Notes under the pieces: generated by a model
Seen by the model: only the letters and a program-made list of their open reading frames with translations
What the model was told of the DNA's origin: nothing
Databases searched by the model: none
Program-made: the position numbers and the translations under genes
Shown: positions 38,469-46,080 of the stretch, piece after piece
How the letters are laid out: every line of letters starts with the position of its first letter
Position numbering within the stretch: the first letter of the stretch is position 1
Source: Dyella nitratireducens
GTDB taxonomy: Bacteria > Pseudomonadota > Gammaproteobacteria > Xanthomonadales > Rhodanobacteraceae
Direction: 5' to 3'
Length of the DNA stretch: 64,000 nt
Assembly (NCBI RefSeq): GCF_014642835.1
Contig: NZ_BMJA01000001.1
Location: 2,142,943-2,206,942, forward strand

Positions 38469-39347
38469 ATGAACGCGATCACACACTTGGCGCCCGAATG
38501 GCACAACTGGATTCAGGAAAATCTCTCGCGCGGCTGTGCCCCGCAATCGCTGATCGACGACATGGTGCGTAACCATTTCGATCCGGTGTTCGCGCGCGCC
38601 GCGGTCAACGGCATCATGAGTGGCCCCTTTGTCGCCACCGCCAAGCCGCCACCGCAAACCCAGTCTTCGAACGGCTACGTCTATGAAAGGCCGCGACTTT
38701 ACGCCGGTAATTTGATCCGCACTTCTGATCGCGATGTACGTGTGGTCACGCGTGTGAATCGTCCGATGATCGCTGTGCTCGACGGCGTGTTGAGCGAAGA
38801 GGAGTGCGACGAACTTATCCGCCGCTCGGCCGACAAGATGCGCCGCTCCACCACGGTCGACCCATTGACCGGCAAGCATGAAGTCATCGCCGATCGCAGC
38901 AGCGAAGGCACTTTCTTCACTCTCAACGCCGATCCATTCATCGCACGACTCGACCGCCGCATTTCCGAAGTGATGAACTGGCCGGTCGAAAACGGCGAGG
39001 GCCTGCAGATCCTGCACTACGGCGTCGGCGGCGAGTACAAACCGCACTTCGATTACTTTCCACCGGAAGACCCCGGCAGCCAGGTGCAGATGACCATCGG
39101 CGGCCAGCGCGTCTCCACCATGGTGATGTATTTGAACGAAGTGGAAGAAGGCGGTACCACCATCTTTCCCGATATCGGCCTGGAAGTGGTGCCGAAAAAG
39201 GGTTCGGCCGTCTATTTCGAATACACCAACAGCCAGAACCAGCTCGATCGCCTGACACTACACGGTGGCTCGCCGGTGACGCGCGGCGAAAAATGGATCG
39301 TGACGAAGTGGATGCGGCAACGGCGTTATGGCGAGGCCGCAGCGTAA
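38469..39347 (+). CDS. 2OG-Fe(II) oxygenase, prolyl 4-hydroxylase-like
   Basis: The protein has 292 residues. The C-terminal two-thirds form a P4H-type double-stranded beta helix. Iron ligands appear in YKPHFDYF (His-x-Asp) and the distal His in LTLHGGSPVTRGEKWIVTKW, whose Lys would bind 2-oxoglutarate. The N-terminal segment (about 1-60) is helical. The predicted reaction is proline 4-hydroxylation of a protein or peptide with 2-oxoglutarate and oxygen. The substrate is unknown. A terminator follows about 50 bp downstream. Confidence 0.9.
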   Translation: MNAITHLAPEWHNWIQENLSRGCAPQSLIDDMVRNHFDPVFARAAVNGIMSGPFVATAKPPPQTQSSNGYVYERPRLYAGNLIRTSDRDVRVVTRVNRPMIAVLDGVLSEEECDELIRRSADKMRRSTTVDPLTGKHEVIADRSSEGTFFTLNADPFIARLDRRISEVMNWPVENGEGLQILHYGVGGEYKPHFDYFPPEDPGSQVQMTIGGQRVSTMVMYLNEVEEGGTTIFPDIGLEVVPKKGSAVYFEYTNSQNQLDRLTLHGGSPVTRGEKWIVTKWMRQRRYGEAAA

Positions 39348-39683
39348 TCGCAAAAACGCGCCATCTGATTTCAGGGTTTGACTAGCTATTTGCTTCGGCG
39401 TCTTTATGGAGACGCCGTCTTTTGCCTGCTGCCCAAAGCATGGCATAGGGCGACCTTCGTCACGTTCTGGTACAGGTGGATTGCCGTGCCCGTAGACAAC
39501 GTTGTCATTCCAGGCCGATACTGCCGCCGCACCTTTCTCGGGCACCACACCCGACATGCTGTGAGGGGCAGGGCTGCGTTTTTTGCCCGGCGGATGATCC
39601 ATGCGGCTGCGTGGAACGCAGTCGTCATGCCGCCAACGCGATTCACTTGTTGCAAATCCCTTCCATGTTTTTGGAGACGGCTC
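39348..39683. other. Intergenic region before the chitin-binding protein, with a terminator at 39396-39424
   Basis: A rho-independent terminator lies near the left end: stem CGGCGTCT / AGACGCCG and a T-rich tail, ending the P4H transcript. The rest could be read as an N-terminal extension of the next gene, but it encodes Cys/Arg-rich sequence with no signal peptide and is better seen as leader. The start chosen for the next gene has TTTTTGGAGACGG before it. No other gene is apparent. Confidence 0.7.
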
Positions 39684-41243
39684 ATGCACGTGAAAAAGTC
39701 AGTGACGCGATCTACTTTGACATCAGGCACGTTGAGCACCGCCGTGGGTGCAGCTTTATCGGCAAGCTTGCTCACGATGGCACCCACGCAAGTTGCGCAT
39801 GCCCAGTCCGCTTGCGCACCTGCATGGAGTGCAACGGCGATTTACACGGCTGGCAACGTCGCCAGCGAGAGCGGCATCAATTACCAGGCAAATTGGTGGA
39901 CGCAGGGCAACGATCCGGCGACCAACAATGGTGGCGCAGGTAGCGGTCAACCATGGACGTCGCAAGGTGCATGCAGTGCCTCGCCCACGCCAACTCCCAC
40001 CCCTACACCCACGCCAACTCCTACCCCCACACCAACACCAACACCAACACCAACACCAACACCAACACCAACACCAACACCATCTCCGTCATCGGTCACT
40101 ACGTCAGGTAACGTCGATTTCCATTTGTTGCTTGGTATAGGCAGTTCGCAAGACCAGATCGCGTTGGCGGGCGATAACTACACCGACCTGATCATGTCCA
40201 ACATCATCGCTGGCGTGATGTATGGGCATCTGGTGCAGGAGTACTACCCAGGTATCCAGTTCGACAAGGACTATTTATACGGCTCGATCATGGGTCAGCT
40301 GCTGCAGGAAAACATTGCCACCGAGTATTACGTGGATACCGGTAGCCTGATCGATCCGTCACCCGATCAGCAAGCAGTGATGGGCGTAGGCCAAGGTGGT
40401 CCGTACCAGATCAACAACTATGCCGCCGATATGGTGTCCGGGTCGTATACCCCGTCAGGTCATGCGCTGATCAACTACGTCACGATCCAGAAGAACATCG
40501 GCTACACCATGGCTACGGCGCCCACGCAATACAGCAAACCAACACCGGCGTCGTTCAACAACAAGTACTACGGGCCGATGTTGACGGCGTATTTCCATTA
40601 CAACGACTTCGTCGCACTGAACGTGACCGGCAAAGGACCTGGGGGTTGGCAAACACCGTGGGAGCCGGCGTACGACAACGCGCTGGCGAACTTCAAAACC
40701 TTGCCGGACAATTTCCTGGATGTGTTGCTGAACGTGGCTTACAACCAGGGCTACTACGGTGGACTGGTGCAAAGCTATAGCAGCCTGGGTGCAACAGCGA
40801 CCTCGGCCACCGTAACGCAGGTGAACGCCTATGGTTCGGTGTGGGGCGTGAACGATACCTACAAGCAATATCCCTATCAGGTTCGCTACTACCTGGATCA
40901 GCTCTACGACAATCCGATTCCGACCACCAGTTTGTCGACCGTCGTTACCCCCAGCAATCACGTCGCGTTCAATATCGCAGCGTTGGAAAACGTGTTCTCC
41001 AACGTGTTCCAGACGCTGGATTACGTCAACAGCTCAGGTACCGGCACCTACATCACGGCAACGCAGGCCTCGACGGCCTTCAATACGGCGCTCACTCAAA
41101 CAGGCGTTTCGAGCACCGGTACGCTGGATCTGAGCAGCGCATCGGATCGTGCGCAAATCTTCAACTTGCTGGAGCATGCGATCAGCAATCTGGAGACCAA
41201 CGTAGGCACGCAATTCAACGCCACTACCAACGATCAATTGTAG
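39684..41243 (+). CDS. Secreted protein: chitin-binding module, Pro-Thr linker, unassigned domain
   Basis: The protein has 519 residues. A signal peptide (cleavage near VAHAQ) leads into a CBM5/12-type chitin-binding module (APAWSATAIYTAGNVASESG; NYQANWWTQGNDPATNNG; PWTSQGAC). A (Pro-Thr)16 linker follows, and then a domain of about 370 residues that I cannot assign. This domain has LYGSIMGQLLQENIATEYY and AVMGVGQGGPYQINNYA. These resemble the catalytic Glu helix and the Gly-rich QIN turn of lysozyme-like glycosidases, but this is inference. It probably attacks or binds chitin or a related polymer. A strong hairpin follows the gene. Confidence 0.75.
   Translation: MHVKKSVTRSTLTSGTLSTAVGAALSASLLTMAPTQVAHAQSACAPAWSATAIYTAGNVASESGINYQANWWTQGNDPATNNGGAGSGQPWTSQGACSASPTPTPTPTPTPTPTPTPTPTPTPTPTPTPTPTPSPSSVTTSGNVDFHLLLGIGSSQDQIALAGDNYTDLIMSNIIAGVMYGHLVQEYYPGIQFDKDYLYGSIMGQLLQENIATEYYVDTGSLIDPSPDQQAVMGVGQGGPYQINNYAADMVSGSYTPSGHALINYVTIQKNIGYTMATAPTQYSKPTPASFNNKYYGPMLTAYFHYNDFVALNVTGKGPGGWQTPWEPAYDNALANFKTLPDNFLDVLLNVAYNQGYYGGLVQSYSSLGATATSATVTQVNAYGSVWGVNDTYKQYPYQVRYYLDQLYDNPIPTTSLSTVVTPSNHVAFNIAALENVFSNVFQTLDYVNSSGTGTYITATQASTAFNTALTQTGVSSTGTLDLSSASDRAQIFNLLEHAISNLETNVGTQFNATTNDQL
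39984..40082 (+). repeat. Tandem hexanucleotide repeat encoding the (Pro-Thr)16 linker
   Basis: The first eight units use mixed codons (CCC ACG, CCA ACT and so on). The next eight are identical CCAACA. Because the unit is six bases, slippage would lengthen or shorten the linker in frame and not switch the gene off. Confidence 0.9.
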
Positions 41244-41255
41244 GTCTTGCATAGC

Positions 41256-41287
41256 ATGAAGCCCTTCGAGGATGCGAAGGGCTTCAT
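41256..41287 (+). terminator. 13-bp hairpin between the chitin-binding protein and fbp
   Basis: The stem ATGAAGCCCTTCG / CGAAGGGCTTCAT is perfect with a 6-nt loop. It lies between two convergent genes and may terminate both, although T-runs are poor. Confidence 0.65.
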
Positions 41288-41300
41288 GATTCAAAGCGAG

Positions 41301-42317
41301 TTAGTTCCGCGCTCCATCGGCTTCGAGATGGTAGTGCGTGGCAACCTCGACCTCTTTCTTTGAACCTAGGAACACCGGCACGCGCTGATGCAAACCCGTC
41401 GGTTGTAGCTCGAGAATGCGTTCACGGCCGGTGGTGGCTGCACCACCCGCTTGCTCGATGATCAAGGCCATCGGGTTGGCCTCGTACATCAGGCGCAGCT
41501 TGCCGCCTTTGCTCTTGATCTTCGCATCCAGCGGATAGAAGAACACGCCGCCACGGGTGATGATGCGGTGCACGTCGGCCACCATCGAGGCCACCCAGCG
41601 CATGTTGAAATCCCTGCCGCGCGGACCGTCCTTGCCGGCCAGCAGTTCGCCGATATAACGCTGCATCGGCGGTTCCCAGTGACGCTGGTTCGACATGTTG
41701 ATGGCGAATTCGCCGGTTTCCTCCGGGATGCGGATATCACGGCGGCTGAGGGTGAAGCTGCCTACTTCGCGATCCAGCGTGAACTCGTGCGTGCCGTGGC
41801 CGAACGTCAACACCAGCACGGTGGCGGGGCCATACACCACATAGCCGGCCGCGAGCTGCGTCGTGCCGGGTTGCAGGAAGTGCTCCGCCTTCGGTTCGCT
41901 CACACCATCTGGGCAGCGCAGCACGGAGAAGATGGTGCCGACGGAAATGTTCACGTCGATGTTCGAGCTGCCATCCAGCGGATCGAACAGCAGTAGGTGA
42001 TTGCCCTTCGGATACATGTCGGGAATCGGCTGCGGATCTTCCATTTCCTCCGACGCGCAGGCGGCGAGCTGGCCACCCCAGGCGTTGGCTTCAAGCAGGA
42101 TCTCGTTGGAGATCACATCCAGCTTCTTCTGCGCCTCGCCCTGGATGTTGCCGGTGCCCGCCTCGCCCAGCACACCCCCGATGGCGCCCTTGTTGGTGGC
42201 GACCGCGATGCGCTTGCAGGCGCGTGCGACCACTTCGATCAGCAAGGTGAGCTCGGCGTTGATATGGCCGGCGCGGCGTTCTTCGATCAGAAACTGGATC
42301 AGCGAGATGGGCTTCAT
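41301..42317 (-). CDS. fbp: Fructose-1,6-bisphosphatase, class 1
   Basis: The enzyme removes the 1-phosphate from fructose 1,6-bisphosphate in gluconeogenesis. At 338 residues it has the usual length. The metal/phosphate signature is [20 protein letters not shown]. The active-site region near the C-terminus reads [20 protein letters not shown]. The start [15 protein letters not shown] is clear. It is a monocistronic minus-strand gene between two plus-strand units. Confidence 0.97.
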   Translation of the reverse strand: MKPISLIQFLIEERRAGHINAELTLLIEVVARACKRIAVATNKGAIGGVLGEAGTGNIQGEAQKKLDVISNEILLEANAWGGQLAACASEEMEDPQPIPDMYPKGNHLLLFDPLDGSSNIDVNISVGTIFSVLRCPDGVSEPKAEHFLQPGTTQLAAGYVVYGPATVLVLTFGHGTHEFTLDREVGSFTLSRRDIRIPEETGEFAINMSNQRHWEPPMQRYIGELLAGKDGPRGRDFNMRWVASMVADVHRIITRGGVFFYPLDAKIKSKGGKLRLMYEANPMALIIEQAGGAATTGRERILELQPTGLHQRVPVFLGSKKEVEVATHYHLEADGARN

Positions 42318-42456
42318 GGCGAACCTGCTGGAAAAGGGCCTGCCATTGTCCCGGCTCAGCCTTACATAAGCCAGTCGAGAGCCTGAATCCCTCGCCAGCG
42401 TTAGGCGGTCATTCCTGCAGAACCGACTTTTTCAATAGTGACGCCCGCCCAGATGG

Positions 42457-42476
42457 ATTCCCGCTTTCGTGGGAAT
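42457..42476. repeat. Small intergenic hairpin upstream of fbp
   Basis: The arms ATTCCC and GGGAAT flank an 8-nt loop (GCTTTCGT). The flanking bases resemble a dispersed intergenic repeat, but only one copy is seen in this window. Confidence 0.35.
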
Positions 42477-42555
42477 GACGAAAGTGGAGGGCTGCTGACA
42501 ACACGCTGGCAGTAGCAGGGGCGCAAGCTCTCATCATCGAAAAGGAGGGACGATC

Positions 42556-43176
42556 ATGCGCGACACGATTTATGTGCTGGTATTCGAAGGGTTTGCGGAT
42601 TGGCAGATAGCGCTGGCCCTGGCTGAAATCCGCCGCCCAGGCGACTGGGAAGTGCGCAGTGCCGGCTTCACGCGCGAGCCGGTGACATCGATGAGCGGGT
42701 TCACGGTGATGCCCGATGTAAGCGTGGATGAGCTTGATCTGGATGCCGTTGCGCTGCTGATGCTGCCAGGCGGTCATCTATGGTTATCCACGCAGCTGGA
42801 GCGGATGGCGTCCGTAGCACGCCGCGTGCACGCAGCAGGTGCACCGGTTGCTGCCATCGATCAAGGCGTGCTGGCGGTGGCGCGCGCCGGTTTGCTCGAC
42901 CATTGCCGTCACACCGGCAACTGGCCGGGACAGATCGGCCGCGAAGTGGCGGCGTATGCGGGACATGATCAATACGACGCCAACGTACTCGCCGTCAGCG
43001 ATGGTGGCGTGATCACAGCCAGCCATCTGGGCAACATCGAATTCGCGCGGGAAATCATCCACACGCTGGACTTGTACAACGCCAGCGATCGCGACCACTG
43101 GTATCGCTTGTTCAAACATGCCGTGCCGCCGCCGTGGTTTAGCGGCGAAACGATTGAAGTAGTCCGTGCTGCATAA
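42556..43176 (+). CDS. DJ-1/PfpI family protein lacking the nucleophile cysteine
   Basis: The protein has 206 residues with the glutamine-amidotransferase-like fold: VLVFEGFADWQIALALAEIR, then LLMLPGGHLW, then the elbow AAIDQGVLAVARAGLLD, and later TGNWPGQIG. Active members of the family have Cys at the elbow (AICxG). Here Asp occupies that position, so hydrolase or glyoxalase activity by the usual mechanism is unlikely. It begins a plus-strand run with a small protein, a GFA protein and a GST. Confidence 0.82.
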   Translation: MRDTIYVLVFEGFADWQIALALAEIRRPGDWEVRSAGFTREPVTSMSGFTVMPDVSVDELDLDAVALLMLPGGHLWLSTQLERMASVARRVHAAGAPVAAIDQGVLAVARAGLLDHCRHTGNWPGQIGREVAAYAGHDQYDANVLAVSDGGVITASHLGNIEFAREIIHTLDLYNASDRDHWYRLFKHAVPPPWFSGETIEVVRAA

Positions 43177-43188
43177 GGTACCTACATC

Positions 43189-43440
43189 ATGAGTAACTTT
43201 ATCGATCGCGTTTTAGCAGCCTATCGGCCGTTGTATCTGCGGGGTTTGCTGATGGATGGCCAATATCGACTCCCTGCCAGGCAGGAAAAAGCGAAACCGG
43301 AAAAAGGCAATCGAGTCGTGCAGTTGACACCAGCGTTCGATCCAGGGCGCAAGCGAGTACTGGTCATGCCTGCTGCCGCGGGTGTCAGTCTGCGCATGCG
43401 ATCGAAAGACGAACCGTCGGGCGGCTTGAGCGGCGCATAA
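43189..43440 (+). CDS. Small basic hypothetical protein
   Basis: The protein has 83 residues ([20 protein letters not shown] at the start). It is rich in Lys, Arg and Pro, with no signal peptide or membrane segment. It lies 12 bp after the DJ-1-like gene and 22 bp before the GFA gene, so cotranscription is likely. AAGGT precedes the start. I do not recognise the family. Confidence 0.55.
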   Translation: MSNFIDRVLAAYRPLYLRGLLMDGQYRLPARQEKAKPEKGNRVVQLTPAFDPGRKRVLVMPAAAGVSLRMRSKDEPSGGLSGA

Positions 43441-43462
43441 CCCCATCACCCAGGAATTCATC

Positions 43463-43867
43463 ATGCAAAAGACCTATCACGGCAGTTGTCATTGCGGCGC
43501 AGTAACGTTCGAAGCCGACATCGATCTCACGCAGGGCACGGGGCGCTGTAATTGCTCCATCTGCACCAAGGCGCGGCAATGGGGTGTGATGGTGAAGCCG
43601 GATGCGTTCCGGCTCATCCGCGGGGAGAGTGAACTTTCCGACTACCAGTTCGGCACCCACAGCATGCATCACCTGTTCTGCAAGCACTGCGGCATCAGGC
43701 CATTCGGCAAAGGCCATCTGGATGTGCTCGGTGGTGACTTCTACTTCGTCAATGTGTTCTGTCTGGACGATGCCGAGCCTGCGGCGTTGATCGAAGGCCC
43801 GCTGCATTTTTCCGATGGGCGCAACAACAACTGGCAAAACGTGCCGGCGGAAACGCGGCATCTATAA
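43463..43867 (+). CDS. GFA family zinc protein
   Basis: The protein has 134 residues with the glutathione-dependent formaldehyde-activating (GFA/Mss4-like) fold. Zinc-binding cysteines are visible in [20 protein letters not shown] and [12 protein letters not shown]. Members were named for formaldehyde-glutathione adduct formation, but most have unknown substrates. It is 9 bp before a GST gene, which supports a thiol or aldehyde detoxification role. Confidence 0.9.
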   Translation: MQKTYHGSCHCGAVTFEADIDLTQGTGRCNCSICTKARQWGVMVKPDAFRLIRGESELSDYQFGTHSMHHLFCKHCGIRPFGKGHLDVLGGDFYFVNVFCLDDAEPAALIEGPLHFSDGRNNNWQNVPAETRHL

Positions 43868-43876
43868 GGTGACGAC

Positions 43877-44503
43877 ATGAACCGCAAGATCACTTTCTAT
43901 CACGCACCCAATAGCCGCTCGGGCGGCACGTTTGCGTTGCTCGAGGAACTGAGTGCGGACTACGAACTACACCTGGTAAATCTCAAGGCCGGCGAATCGC
44001 GCCGGCCGGACTACCGGGCGATCAATCCGATGGGCAAGGTGCCGGCGATCCGGCATGGCGAAGTGTTGATCACCGAACAGCCAGCGATATTCATGTATCT
44101 GGCAGATCTGTATGCGGAAGCGGGGCTGGCTCCGGCCATCGGCGATCCGCTGCGTGGCGCTTACCTGCGTTGGCTGGTTTTCTACGGTTCGTGTTTTGAG
44201 CCGGCGCTGGTTGATCGCTCGCTCAACCGCGAGCCGGCACCGCCATCCAAGTCGCCGTATGGCAGCTGGGAAGACGTTATCAACACGCTGCAGCTGCAAC
44301 TTGCCAAGGGACCCTACATGCTTGGCGAGCGCTTCACCGCGGCAGACGTGCTGTGGGGCGGCGCCTTGCACTGGGCCACCTTGTTCAAGCTGGTGCCGGA
44401 AACGCCGCAGATCAGCGCGTACATCGATCGCGTGATCACACGTCCCGCCATGCAGCGTGTAGCGGCCAGGGATGCTGATTATCTCGCGCAGCAGGCTGCG
44501 TGA
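43877..44503 (+). CDS. Glutathione S-transferase family protein
   Basis: The protein has 208 residues. The N-terminal thioredoxin fold is MNRKITFYHAPNSRSGGTFALLEE, with the glutathione-site motif NPMGKVPAIRHGEVLITEQP. The C-terminal helical domain includes MLGERFTAADVLWGGALHW. The Ser in SRSGG is a candidate for activating glutathione. It is the last gene of the DJ-1-like/GFA/GST run. The following regulator gene starts after 121 bp. Confidence 0.9.
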   Translation: MNRKITFYHAPNSRSGGTFALLEELSADYELHLVNLKAGESRRPDYRAINPMGKVPAIRHGEVLITEQPAIFMYLADLYAEAGLAPAIGDPLRGAYLRWLVFYGSCFEPALVDRSLNREPAPPSKSPYGSWEDVINTLQLQLAKGPYMLGERFTAADVLWGGALHWATLFKLVPETPQISAYIDRVITRPAMQRVAARDADYLAQQAA

Positions 44504-44624
44504 GATGGTCGATGGCGACGGGTATGTTTCCATTCGTCTCGCATAACAGGGTCTCACACAGTGCGACGACCCTGCATGACTTCGGACGCTGGTCCGTAAC
44601 CTCAACCTGGGCGATCATGCACGG

Positions 44625-45329
44625 ATGCGTCGTGCCGATCGCCTCTTCCTCATCATCAACGCCCTGCGCGGTCGACGTACCGCGTTGCAGGCGCGCCAGC
44701 TCGCGGAAATGCTGGGGGTATCGCTGCGCACGGTTTATCGCGATGTGGCGGACCTCCAGCTCTCGGGCGTACCGATCGAAGGCGAAGCCGGCGTCGGCTA
44801 CATGCTGCGCAAGGGCTCGGACATCCCGCCGCTGATGTTCACTGCCGAAGAGCTCGAATCGCTGGTGGTCGGCACACGCTTCGTCCGCGCGTTCGCGGGC
44901 GAGAAACTGGCTGCCGGTGCACAAGCTGCGCTGATGAAGATCGAGGCGGTATTGCCACCGGAACTGCGCGAGCGTTCCTCACGCACGCGCATCTACGCGC
45001 CGATCTGGCGCGACGAGCATTCCACTGCCTTCGCCGAACGTATCGACAAGCTGCATGCGGCGATCGAAGCGCAGCACGTCTTGCGGCTGTTCTATAAAGA
45101 CGAGGTGGGTCGCGACAGCGAACGTGATGTGGAACCGCTGTGCCTGGCGTTCTGGGGCGGCAAGTGGACACTCGGTACCTGGTGCCGGCTGCGCAAGGAT
45201 TTCCGCAACTTCCGCCCGGACCGCATCGAACGGATGGAGAACACCGGTGAGGTGTTCCAGAGTGCGCCGGATCGCGACCTGGGTTCCTACCTGCAGGCCA
45301 TGCGCGGCTATTTCTCCGGATTGGAGTAG
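44625..45329 (+). CDS. YafY-type HTH and WYL-domain regulator, stop codon inside a REP element
   Basis: The protein has 234 residues. The N-terminal helix-turn-helix is RADRLFLIINALRGRRTALQ, then LAEMLGVSLRTVYRDVADLQ. The C-terminal WYL-type domain spans about 135-215 (LRLFYKDEVGRDSERDVEPL; WTLGTWCRLRKDFRNFRPDR). The ligand is unknown. It may control the adjacent detoxification-type genes. Its TAG stop is the TAG of the GTAG that begins REP doublet 3. Confidence 0.9.
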   Translation: MRRADRLFLIINALRGRRTALQARQLAEMLGVSLRTVYRDVADLQLSGVPIEGEAGVGYMLRKGSDIPPLMFTAEELESLVVGTRFVRAFAGEKLAAGAQAALMKIEAVLPPELRERSSRTRIYAPIWRDEHSTAFAERIDKLHAAIEAQHVLRLFYKDEVGRDSERDVEPLCLAFWGGKWTLGTWCRLRKDFRNFRPDRIERMENTGEVFQSAPDRDLGSYLQAMRGYFSGLE

Positions 45330-45399
45330 GTTGGGGTGTGAACCCCAACATGACGATACCGATCGACATGGCGATGTTGGAGTTTGCACTCCAACCTAC
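45326..45399. repeat. REP doublet 3 with a compensated stem change
   Basis: The left unit is GTTGGGGT-GTGA-ACCCCAAC. The right unit is GTTGGAGT-TTGC-ACTCCAAC, in which a G-C pair of the consensus stem has become A-T on both sides. GTAG and CTAC flank the whole. The doublet begins in the stop codon of the WYL regulator. Confidence 0.92.
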
Positions 45400-45465
45400 A
45401 AACCCACCCACGCTGCCGCTCTTACGCTACCCTGCGCCAACCAGGGCTATTGCAGGAGTCACCCC

Positions 45466-46080
45466 ATGTCGTCAGGCGTGCGTCATCCTCTGTTGTCGAT
45501 TGCGCCGGCCAAGCTGCGCCCTACCCAAATGACGGTGGGCAAGGCTGAAGTGGCCGAGAAACGCGCGCAGTGGGAAAAGCTCGGCAAAAAGAAGCGCAAA
45601 GAGCTGCTTGCCGCGCACTGGTTTCCCGGCGTGCTGGGGCCGAAGCACCAGGTTTATATCGTCGACCATCATCACCTTGGCCTCGCGCTGTGCGAGGAAG
45701 GCGTCAAGGAAGTGCCGGTGATGATCCAGCGCGACTTTTCCTGGCTGGACCAGGACGTGTTCTGGCGCACCATGGAGTTCAACCGCTGGGCGCATCCGTA
45801 CAACGAACATGGCCAGCGGCAGGAATACGACGCGATTCCGCGCAACCTCACCGATCTGGCTGATGATCCCTATCGCACCCTGGCTGCACGCGTGCGCACC
45901 GCGGGTGGCTACGCCAAGGACGCCACACCTTATTCGGAATTCCTGTGGGCGGAGTTCTACCGGCGCAACCTCAAGCTCAAGGGCGATCGCGTCACGCCCA
46001 AACTGCTGCAGGACGCCATGCTGCTCGCCCACTCGCATGAAACGGCCTACCTGCCCGGCTGGAGCGGACAGATCCAATGA
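45466..46080 (+). CDS. ParB-like nuclease domain protein
   Basis: The protein has 204 residues and matches the putative ParB-like (ParBc_2) group: KLRPTQMTVGKAEVAEKRAQ, then VYIVDHHHLGLALCEEGVKE with the His-rich motif. It lacks the helix-turn-helix of chromosome-partitioning ParB, and its function is unknown. AGGAG precedes the start. The stop overlaps the SulP start as ATGA, which suggests translational coupling. Confidence 0.82.
   Translation: MSSGVRHPLLSIAPAKLRPTQMTVGKAEVAEKRAQWEKLGKKKRKELLAAHWFPGVLGPKHQVYIVDHHHLGLALCEEGVKEVPVMIQRDFSWLDQDVFWRTMEFNRWAHPYNEHGQRQEYDAIPRNLTDLADDPYRTLAARVRTAGGYAKDATPYSEFLWAEFYRRNLKLKGDRVTPKLLQDAMLLAHSHETAYLPGWSGQIQ

Noticed and set aside
39378-39683. N-terminal extension of the chitin-binding protein by 102 codons
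   Set aside because: It spans a rho-independent terminator and encodes Cys/Arg-rich sequence. The internal start has a Shine-Dalgarno and a signal peptide.
45055-45465. N-terminal extension of the ParB-like protein by 137 codons
   Set aside because: It overlaps the WYL regulator in another frame and runs through REP doublet 3. The start at 45466 has AGGAG.
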